DNA from: JAVBOW01 sp031550615
Lineage (GTDB): Bacteria; Bacteroidota; Bacteroidia; Bacteroidales; Rikenellaceae
Assembly: GCA_031550615.1 (NCBI GenBank)
Contig: JAVBOL010000035.1
Location: forward strand, 1-46,660
Reading direction: 5' to 3'
DNA: 46,660 nt
Each line of letters starts with the position of its first letter. The stretch's first letter is position 1. Shown one piece after another: positions 35,232 to 41,526 of this stretch. A program made the translations under genes and the position numbers. Below the pieces are notes generated by a model. That model searched no databases, was not told the DNA's origin, and saw nothing but the letters and a program-made list of their open reading frames with translations.

Positions 35232-36365
35232 TTATTGGGGCATGGTAAGCCCTGCCGGTTTCCCGCCGCAGAGTTTGTAAAGTTCGCTGCCGGCAAGCAG
35301 GAACGCGCCCACGCCGTATACGTCTGTGGCCTCGGCGCCGGTCGCTTTGGGTGCAGCGCCGACAGGCTGCACGTAGCCCAGTTTGCCGTCGGGATGCACG
35401 CCCTGTACGAGCGAACCCCATCCCTTTTCGAGCGCCTTTTCATATTCGCGTCCTTTGAGCATGCCATTGTTCAGCCCCCATGCCAGCCCGTAGCAGAAGA
35501 ATGCCGATGCGCTGTTCTCGGGCAGGGGGTAACTCGCATGGTCGAGCATGCTGGTGTGCCACGCCCCGTTTTTATCCTGCGTGCGCATCACGCCCTTGGT
35601 CAGGTCGATGAAAAGGTCGACGTAGTATTGCCGTCCGGCGTAATCTGCGGGTAGCGCGTCGAGCACCAGCGCCAGGCCGCCGTAGACCCAACCGTTGCCG
35701 CGGCCCCAGAACTGTTTGGCGCCGTTGGCCTCGAACCTGCTCTTGCGGATGATATCGCGGAAGAAGAGGTTCTCGCTGCGGTCGTAGAGCGAATCTACGC
35801 ATATTTTGAACTCGCTTTCCATAAAGTCGAGGTAGGTGCGCTCACCCGTGAGCGTGTAAAGCGACGCAAAGACGGGAGGGGCCATGAACAGCGCGTCGCA
35901 CCATGACCAGCGCTCGTCCTTACCCACCGGGTCGAGTTTGCTCAGGGGGGCGGCGGAGGGGTGCGAAGCCACCCAGAAGGCACGCTCCATGGTGGGTTGC
36001 AGCACCTTTTTGTCGCCCGTGAGTTTATATATCTCGATAAAGGCCTGTCCCACGCAGATGTCGTCGGCGTGGTAGGGGCGCGTCCACATCTGCCAGTCGT
36101 GCGCCTTGCCTATCGAAGCCACAAAACCGGTGTAGGCCGGATTGCCGGTCATGCGCGCCCATTCGACCATACCTTTATACAGCGCTCCGTTGGTCCAGTC
36201 GAGCTGGTGGTGCTTTACCGTGCCGTGGTGCGCGATCTGCCAGTCGGCGACGGCGTCGCACACCTTTACGATATCGTTTTTGTCTGTTTTACCGGAAAAC
36301 GTGGTCTGTCCCCACGCGGCGACCGTCATAAGGCAGACGGCCAAAAGGCTTACGAGTTTTTTCAT
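35232..36365 (-). CDS. GH105 unsaturated rhamnogalacturonyl/glucuronyl hydrolase
   Basis: 377 residues with a signal peptide (cleavage near AWGQ, residue 20). It has the alpha/alpha six-barrel signatures of GH105/YteR: DWTNGALYKGMVEWA, YHADDICVGQAFIE, WSWCDALFMAPP (D157, equivalent to the catalytic aspartate), FWGRGNGWVYGGLALVLDAL, ENSASAFFCYGLAWG and DVYGVGAFLLAGSELYKL. The enzyme hydrates the double bond of terminal 4,5-unsaturated uronic acid and so releases it. This needs a lyase upstream, and none is visible in the window. It lies 10 nt after DUF2264 copy A and 2 nt before the acetylesterase gene in the uxuA operon. A periplasmic location is likely. Confidence 0.9.
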   Translation of the reverse strand: MKKLVSLLAVCLMTVAAWGQTTFSGKTDKNDIVKVCDAVADWQIAHHGTVKHHQLDWTNGALYKGMVEWARMTGNPAYTGFVASIGKAHDWQMWTRPYHADDICVGQAFIEIYKLTGDKKVLQPTMERAFWVASHPSAAPLSKLDPVGKDERWSWCDALFMAPPVFASLYTLTGERTYLDFMESEFKICVDSLYDRSENLFFRDIIRKSRFEANGAKQFWGRGNGWVYGGLALVLDALPADYAGRQYYVDLFIDLTKGVMRTQDKNGAWHTSMLDHASYPLPENSASAFFCYGLAWGLNNGMLKGREYEKALEKGWGSLVQGVHPDGKLGYVQPVGAAPKATGAEATDVYGVGAFLLAGSELYKLCGGKPAGLTMPQ

Positions 36366-36375
36366 TTTTATCGGG

Positions 36376-37590
36376 TTAGTCTTTTAATGCTTTGTCTATT
36401 ACAGCGTTCCGATCGCCGCTCCACGCCCTTTTGCCGCTCCAGGGCTGGGCGGGGGAGGTCCAGAAAGCGTCGGTGGAGGGCAGCCCCAACGCCAGGAATG
36501 CCGTGGTGCAGAGGTAGAGGCTGCCGGTGGAGATATAGCGTTCGGCCAATTCGGGCTGGTGGCCGCAGAAGCCAAGGGTAAGCCACCCCTTGGCGTCGAA
36601 GTTGCCCTCGACGGCCATATGGCGGGTGATAACCGCGTCGAGTCCGCACCTTACGGCGGCGGGCGGCATACTACCAAGGTTGCCCTGCAGGGCGGCTTGC
36701 GAGAGCGCCTGGAACACTCCGAAGCGGTAGGCTATCGAGCGCCCGAGCACCGGATAGGCGCCGTCGGGCGAGATCTTGGCCTCCTGCTGGACGGCGTAGC
36801 GCGTTATACGCGCCTTTTCGGCCTCGAACATATCGTCGTAGCCTTTGCCGTGCTTGTGCATTATGCGCAGGATATCGTAGAGCATGGGGTGGATCACAAA
36901 ACTGTTGTAGTGGTCCATGTGCAGTTGCGCCCCGTCGCCATACCAGCCGTCGCCCGCGTACCATTGTTTGAAGCGGTCGAGCGCATGGTGCACCGGGCCG
37001 GGATTCCAATCGCCCGTCAGGTCGAGCATCGCGGCCTCTACCATCGCGGCGAAGAGCAGCCAGTTGGTTTCGGGCGGGGTGATGCGGCGGATGCTGTCCA
37101 TCGCCGTTATGAAATTGCGGCGCGTGCGTGCGTCGAGATTGCCCCACAACTGCCCCGGGGCGCGCACCAGGCCGTGGCACAGGAACGCCGCGTCTACCAG
37201 CGGTTGGCGTGTGACGGTAAAGTTGAGAAAGTCGGGTGAAGACGGGTCGACGCCCTGACTGATAGCCTTGCAGGTCAATGAGGTGTACTCTTTGCGCAGA
37301 CGTCCCTCGGGGGTTCGGTCAGGGCCCAGTTCCAGCCATGGGGCGATACCGGCGACGGTACGGCCGAGCGCTTCGAGGTGCGTGGTGCGCGCATTGGAAG
37401 GATTGGCGCCTCCCGCGAGTGTCTCTACGGGCATCGTGGCGCGCAGCTTGCCGGCGGCCATTTGGCGCAGTACCGGATCGGATATGCGTGTGAGCGTCTC
37501 GACCCAATGCTGCCTCTGTTGCAGTCCGTCCTGCGCACGGGAGCTTACCGCGGCTAAGAGCAGCGTGAATATAACTATACAGCGTTTCAT
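36376..37590 (-). CDS. DUF2264 protein, copy A (putative exo-acting uronate enzyme)
   Basis: 404 residues with a signal peptide (cleavage near SSRA). The whole mature part is a DUF2264 domain aligning end to end with the C-terminal half of the GH88 fusion: GIAPWLELGPDRTPEGRLRK, NWLLFAAMVEAAM, WYAGDGWYGDGAQLHMDHYN, RYAVQQEAKISPDGAYPVLG followed by RSIAYRFGVFQAL, and YISTGSLYLCTTAFLALGLP. These blocks are rich in conserved acids, aromatic residues and H/Y/N, consistent with an alpha/alpha barrel active site. I recall that GH154 beta-glucuronidases fall in this group, but this cannot be checked here. Its start overlaps the stop of copy B by 4 nt, so translation is probably coupled. Confidence 0.85.
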   Translation of the reverse strand: MKRCIVIFTLLLAAVSSRAQDGLQQRQHWVETLTRISDPVLRQMAAGKLRATMPVETLAGGANPSNARTTHLEALGRTVAGIAPWLELGPDRTPEGRLRKEYTSLTCKAISQGVDPSSPDFLNFTVTRQPLVDAAFLCHGLVRAPGQLWGNLDARTRRNFITAMDSIRRITPPETNWLLFAAMVEAAMLDLTGDWNPGPVHHALDRFKQWYAGDGWYGDGAQLHMDHYNSFVIHPMLYDILRIMHKHGKGYDDMFEAEKARITRYAVQQEAKISPDGAYPVLGRSIAYRFGVFQALSQAALQGNLGSMPPAAVRCGLDAVITRHMAVEGNFDAKGWLTLGFCGHQPELAERYISTGSLYLCTTAFLALGLPSTDAFWTSPAQPWSGKRAWSGDRNAVIDKALKD

Positions 37591-38801
37591 CGGGCCGGTT
37601 CTTTAAGGAAGGTGTCGATAGGGGTGGTCTGTCCCGAGAATGCCTTGCGGGAGGTCCAATCCTCAGCCTGGCAGGTCCAGAAAGAGTCCGTGGCGGGTAA
37701 TCCCAGCGGGGTGAACACCAGCGAAGTGAGGTAGACGCAAGGGGTTGAGAGGTACGAATCGCCCAACTCGGGCTGCTCGCCGCACACCCCGATGGTGAGC
37801 CAGCCCTGGGGATCGAATGTGCCCGGGGCGTCCATCACGCGGTGCATCGCGGCGGTGAGCGCAGAGCGCACCTGTCCTTCGGTCAGGGGCTCTGGAAGCA
37901 TCTTCTCCTGTGCGCACATGGCCAGCACGTGGAACGCCGCCAGGCGGTAGGCTATCGAGCGTCCCCAGAGCGGATAGCTGCCGTCGGGCGCTATGGTTCG
38001 TTCGAGGATCGCGGCGTAGCGTTTCAGGCGCGGGATCTCCACCTCCAGGAACCCACTTCCGGGGCAGTCGTACTTTTGCATCGTGCGCAGCACCTGCACC
38101 ATCATGGGTTGTATGACGTAGCTGTTGTAGTAATCCAGGTGGAAGACCTCGCCGTCGCCGTAGATCCCGTCGCCCTTGTACCATCCTTTGTGCGCCTCTA
38201 TGGCGCGCTCGACGACGGGGTAGTCCCACTCCCCGCCGAATTCGCGCAGCCCGCACTCGACCATGGCCGAGAAGAGCAGCCAGTTATTCTGTCCGGGTTT
38301 CATCGTGCGCGTGCTGCGCCATTGGTCGAGCAACCTTTCGCGGGTCAGGCTGTCGAGCCGTCCCCAGGTCTGCTGCGGGGCGCGGAGCATGCCCTGGATC
38401 AGAAATGCGCTGTTTACCAATATCTGGCGCGTGGCGTGACTGTCGAAGTAGTCTTTGGCCAACGGGTCCACCGAATTGGCGATGGCGCGCCGCGTCAGGT
38501 CTATATAACGCGCCCTGAGCTGTCCTTCGGGCGTGTCGTCCGCACCCAATTCGAGCCAGGGGGCGATACCTGCGATGGTGCGCCCCACGGACTCCATGTG
38601 TGTGACGAATTCACGCGAGGAGGCCAGGGCCGAGCCCGAGCGGCCAACGGGGATGCGCTCCCTGAGGCGGTCTTCCGCCAGCGAGGAGAGCACCGGATCG
38701 GCCACCTTAAGCATAGTGGCCACCCAATATTCCCTGTCGCCTGCGCTCAGGCGGCATGTCAGGGCCAGCAGCGCACAGGCGGTAAGTAATTTTAGCCGCA
38801 T
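37587..38801 (-). CDS. DUF2264 protein, copy B (putative exo-acting uronate enzyme)
   Basis: 404 residues from ATG at 38801; the longer open frame reaches into the SDR gene and gives no signal sequence. The signal peptide is MRLKLLTACALLALTCRLSAG. The DUF2264 blocks are present: GIAPWLELGADDTPEGQLR, NWLLFSAMVECGLREFGGEW, WYKGDGIYGDGEVFHLDYYN, RTIAPDGSYPLWGRSIAYRL. Near the end copy B has YLSTPCVYLTSLVF, where copy A and the fusion have YISTGS. It resembles the fusion domain in FGGEWDY and FHLDYYNSYVIQPMMVQVL more than copy A does. It starts 2 nt after the SDR gene. Confidence 0.85.
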   Translation of the reverse strand: MRLKLLTACALLALTCRLSAGDREYWVATMLKVADPVLSSLAEDRLRERIPVGRSGSALASSREFVTHMESVGRTIAGIAPWLELGADDTPEGQLRARYIDLTRRAIANSVDPLAKDYFDSHATRQILVNSAFLIQGMLRAPQQTWGRLDSLTRERLLDQWRSTRTMKPGQNNWLLFSAMVECGLREFGGEWDYPVVERAIEAHKGWYKGDGIYGDGEVFHLDYYNSYVIQPMMVQVLRTMQKYDCPGSGFLEVEIPRLKRYAAILERTIAPDGSYPLWGRSIAYRLAAFHVLAMCAQEKMLPEPLTEGQVRSALTAAMHRVMDAPGTFDPQGWLTIGVCGEQPELGDSYLSTPCVYLTSLVFTPLGLPATDSFWTCQAEDWTSRKAFSGQTTPIDTFLKEPAR

Positions 38802-38803
38802 CG

Positions 38804-39619
38804 CTACACCCCAGAGAAGGAGCTGAATCCGCCGTCTATGGGCAGCACGACCCCGGTGATGAAGCTCGCCGCCTCGGAGCAAAGGAATTGCACGGCTCCG
38901 TTCAATTCGTTAATGTCGCCGAAGCGCCCCATAGGGGTCTTGGCAAGCACTTTCTTGCTGCGCTCGGTGAGCGACCCGTCGGGGTTGATGAGCACGGCGC
39001 GGTTCTGGTCGCCGATGAAAAACCCGGGCGCGATGGCGTTCACTCGCACACCCTCGCCGAATTTCATCGCCATCTCCATGGCCATCCACTGCGTGAAACT
39101 TATGATACCCGTTTTGGCGACCGAGTATCCCGGTACGCGCGTGATCGCGGAATATGCCGCCATGGACGATATGTTGATTATCGAACCCTTGCCCTGCCCG
39201 GCCATGATCTTGCCGAATACAAGAGAGGGGTAGACCGTGCCGTTAAGGTTCAGGTTGGTGACCTTTTCCCAGTCGGCGATCTGCATGTCGAATACGGTCT
39301 GGCCTTCGGTGAGTGTAGCGCCGGGCATGTTGCCGCCGGCCACGTTTATCAGTATGTCCACACGACCGAAACGCTCCAAAACTTTCTGCGCGGCCTCTTC
39401 CAGGTTGGCGATGTCCAGTACGTTGCCAACCACGCCAAATGCCTCGGCGCCGAGGGCGGTTAGCTCGGCCACACGTGCGTCGAGCTGCTCCTGGCGGATA
39501 TCCGTGGCCACTATCTTCGCGCCCTGCGCCGCGAAGGCGCGCGCTATGCTGCCGCCCAGGACGCCACCTGCGCCGGTTATGACAGCCACTTTGTCTTTAA
39601 TGCTGAATTGCTGGTTCAT
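38804..39619 (-). CDS. uxuB: SDR-type D-mannonate oxidoreductase (fructuronate reductase)
   Basis: 271 residues, classical short-chain dehydrogenase: TGAGGVLGGSIA nucleotide-binding loop (residues 16-27), NVAGGN, the catalytic set with ISSMAAYS and YSVAK, and the family ending VLPIDGGFSSFSGV. The stretch VNAIAPGFFIGDQNRAVLI with the following NPDGSLTERSKKVLAKTPMG is diagnostic of the YjmF/PRK08277-type mannonate oxidoreductases. It interconverts D-fructuronate and D-mannonate with NAD(H), the step before mannonate dehydratase in glucuronate catabolism. This SDR type replaces the unrelated classical UxuB fold, so the symbol is by function. It lies 1 nt after uxuA. Cytoplasmic. Confidence 0.88.
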   Translation of the reverse strand: MNQQFSIKDKVAVITGAGGVLGGSIARAFAAQGAKIVATDIRQEQLDARVAELTALGAEAFGVVGNVLDIANLEEAAQKVLERFGRVDILINVAGGNMPGATLTEGQTVFDMQIADWEKVTNLNLNGTVYPSLVFGKIMAGQGKGSIINISSMAAYSAITRVPGYSVAKTGIISFTQWMAMEMAMKFGEGVRVNAIAPGFFIGDQNRAVLINPDGSLTERSKKVLAKTPMGRFGDINELNGAVQFLCSEAASFITGVVLPIDGGFSSFSGV

Positions 39620-39620
39620 A

Positions 39621-40796
39621 TCATCGTTTTTTAAGTTCGTTATCTACCGTAGCCATTATGCCCGACACCTGCGCCAGGGCGTACATGCGCCCCAGGAACG
39701 AGTAGCCGGGGTTATCCCCCTTGTCCAGGTCGTCGAGCATCAGTTTGCCGTGGTCGACCCTCATCGGCAGGGCGGGATTGGCCTTCTCGAAGATGCGCAC
39801 CAGCTCGATCAACTCGCCGCGCCCTTCGAGGTGCGAAGCCTCCATGAAGTTGCCGTCCGTCCACGCCTCGGTGCTGCGCAGGTGTACGAAATGTGTGCGG
39901 GGGGCGAATTCGCAAGCCATTTCCGCCACGCTGTTGTGCAGTCCGCTGCTGAGCGATCCGGCGCAGAACGTGAGCCCGTTGGAGGGGGAGTCCACGGCGG
40001 AGAGTATCCATCGGACGTCGTCCGCCGAAGTGACTATGCGGGGCAGCCCCAGCACCTGGTAGGGAGGATCGTCGGGATGCACGCACAGGCCGATGCCCCA
40101 TTTTTCGGCGGTCGGCGTGACCGCTTCGAGGAAATATTTCAGGTTTGCCCGCAAACCGTCGCGGTCTATGCCCTTATAGTTATCCAACAGGCGTTTGAAC
40201 ACGGCTACCGGGGCGCTTTCGCCCTCGCGGATGTTGCCGTTTATGAAGCCCTGGGTCTTAACTATGATCGTGTCGATCAGCTCGTCCTTTTCCGCCTGGG
40301 TGATCGTGCGTTCCAATTCGCGTACTTTTTCCATTTCCGCCGGGGTGTAGTCCTTTTCCGCCCCTTCGCGACCGAGCAGCACGCAGTCGAAATATGCGAA
40401 ACGTATGCGGTCGAAATAGAGAGTGAAGGTGCCGTCGGGCAACCGCCGCCTCAGGTCGGTGCGTATCCAGTCGATCACCGGCATGAAGTTGTAGCACACG
40501 GTGCGTATGCCCTCGTGACCGAGGTTTTCGAGCGAGGCGCAATAGTTCTCTATCAGGCGGTCGCGGTCGGGTGAGCCGTATTTGATACCCTCGCTTACGG
40601 GCAGACTTTCTACGACAGACCATCGCAGTGAATGGCTCTCAATGAGGTTGCGGTGGGCGGCGATAGCCTCACGGGGCCACACTTCGCCGTTGGGGATGCC
40701 GTGCAGCGCGGTCACTATGCCTTCCACGCCGATCTGGCGCAGCATATCCAGGGTTATACGGTCATTCGGGCCGAACCACCTCCATGTCTTTTCCAT
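39621..40796 (-). CDS. uxuA: D-mannonate dehydratase
   Basis: 391 residues, full length for UxuA (EC 4.2.1.8). It starts with the family signature MEKTWRWFGPND and contains VVESLPVSEGIKYG, YNFMPVIDWIRTDL, CVHPDDPP with its metal-binding His, FCAGSLSS, FVHLRSTE and RVDHGKLMLDD. The enzyme dehydrates D-mannonate to 2-keto-3-deoxy-D-gluconate in the cytoplasm, using a divalent metal. It is the first gene of a six-gene leftward operon whose other products release uronate in the periplasm, linking transport of freed uronic acid to catabolism. A glucuronate isomerase (UxaC) and KDG kinase/aldolase are not in the window. Confidence 0.96.
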   Translation of the reverse strand: MEKTWRWFGPNDRITLDMLRQIGVEGIVTALHGIPNGEVWPREAIAAHRNLIESHSLRWSVVESLPVSEGIKYGSPDRDRLIENYCASLENLGHEGIRTVCYNFMPVIDWIRTDLRRRLPDGTFTLYFDRIRFAYFDCVLLGREGAEKDYTPAEMEKVRELERTITQAEKDELIDTIIVKTQGFINGNIREGESAPVAVFKRLLDNYKGIDRDGLRANLKYFLEAVTPTAEKWGIGLCVHPDDPPYQVLGLPRIVTSADDVRWILSAVDSPSNGLTFCAGSLSSGLHNSVAEMACEFAPRTHFVHLRSTEAWTDGNFMEASHLEGRGELIELVRIFEKANPALPMRVDHGKLMLDDLDKGDNPGYSFLGRMYALAQVSGIMATVDNELKKR

Positions 40797-40819
40797 GAGT
40801 TTTGTAGTTTATACGCAAA

Positions 40820-40840
40820 GGACGGGAAAATATCCCGCCC
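40820..40840 (-). terminator. Short hairpin between L,D-transpeptidase and uxuA genes (possible weak terminator)
   Basis: The gap of 77 nt after the L,D-transpeptidase stop holds a GC-rich inverted repeat with one mismatch (left arm 40820-40827, right arm 40833-40840). In the leftward direction it is followed by TTTGCG only, so termination would be incomplete. It supports a separate promoter for uxuA between about 40797 and 40820, though none is clear. Confidence 0.35.
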
Positions 40841-40873
40841 ACGATGCGAATTTAGTACGAAAAAATGCGATTA

Positions 40874-41419
40874 TTAGCCGCAGGGGCCGTCAGCGCCACG
40901 GTCTGCGGCGATGTCTTCTGGCGCAGGGGAAATTACGACCAGCGTCCCGCGGCGCACGCTTTTCGCGAATTTCAGTACGTCATCGTTGTGCATGCGTATG
41001 CACCCTTCCGACGCGCGCGTTGCTATGCTTTCCGGTTTGCAGGTGCCGTGGATGCCTACGCCACTGAATCCCGGCGTATCCAGGCGGATGAACCGTGGAC
41101 CGTATGCATCCTTTATCTCACCCAGGCCGTCATGGAAGTCATGCGACCATGACCGCGAATTGCATATTTTGGCTATGCGGAAGACTCCCTCGGGCGTTTT
41201 CATATCGCCCTTGCTGGTTTTTTTACCCGGGTTAAGGCCTGTCGCCACGGGATAACACGCGGTTTGCTCTGCGCGGCGGTTATAACACCGCAACGTCATA
41301 TCCGCTTTGCTGACGACGACTATCGAGGTTTTGCGTTTCCTGCCGAGCCATGAGTGGAGCCCCGCACAGATGACCGCGCACGCCGCGGCAGTCAATATAT
41401 ATAGGTACAGTTCAAGCAT
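40874..41419 (-). CDS. L,D-transpeptidase (YkuD domain), membrane-anchored
   Basis: 181 residues from ATG at 41419; a TTG two codons earlier is inside the probable -7 promoter box. Residues 5-25 form an N-terminal membrane anchor. The YkuD domain (about 33-165) contains TSKGDMKTPEGVF and the catalytic motif HGTC...SEGCIRMHNDD, with His124, Cys140 and Arg142. Such enzymes make 3-3 crosslinks in peptidoglycan or attach proteins to it, and act in the periplasm. The protein has the size of the ErfK/YkuD single-domain group. It diverges from the TonB receptor gene and shows no tie to the PUL. Confidence 0.9.
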   Translation of the reverse strand: MLELYLYILTAAACAVICAGLHSWLGRKRKTSIVVVSKADMTLRCYNRRAEQTACYPVATGLNPGKKTSKGDMKTPEGVFRIAKICNSRSWSHDFHDGLGEIKDAYGPRFIRLDTPGFSGVGIHGTCKPESIATRASEGCIRMHNDDVLKFAKSVRRGTLVVISPAPEDIAADRGADGPCG

Positions 41420-41422
41420 GCG

Positions 41423-41430
41423 CAAATATA
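41423..41430 (-). promoter_or_regulatory. TAnnTTTG -7 box of the L,D-transpeptidase gene
   Basis: TATATTTG on the minus strand matches the Bacteroidetes TAnnTTTG element exactly and lies 3 nt before the ATG at 41419. If used, transcription would start at or within a few bases of the start codon. A -33 TTTG at normal spacing is not obvious. Confidence 0.5.
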
Positions 41431-41514
41431 CAAAATGTTTTCAATGTGGCTTTAGCGCCGGGCGCCGTTGTAAAAATCGCTACAAGTAGTGATTTACCGC
41501 ACGATGGATAGCAG

Positions 41515-41522
41515 TAAATTTG
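41515..41522 (+). promoter_or_regulatory. TAnnTTTG -7 box of the TonB-dependent receptor gene
   Basis: TAAATTTG matches the Bacteroidetes -7 element exactly and ends 4 nt before the ATG at 41527, placing the expected transcript start at about the start codon. The signal peptide that begins at this ATG argues that the translation start is correctly placed. Confidence 0.5.
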
Positions 41523-41526
41523 CGGC

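Noticed and set aside
35230..35421. 64-codon extension of the acetylesterase frame
   Set aside because: Arginine-rich sequence within the GH105 coding region; the signal peptide begins at 35229.
10444..40796. Polysaccharide lyase gene
   Set aside because: I searched the predicted products for lyase-type motifs and domain layouts and found none that I could recognise; absence is by eye only.
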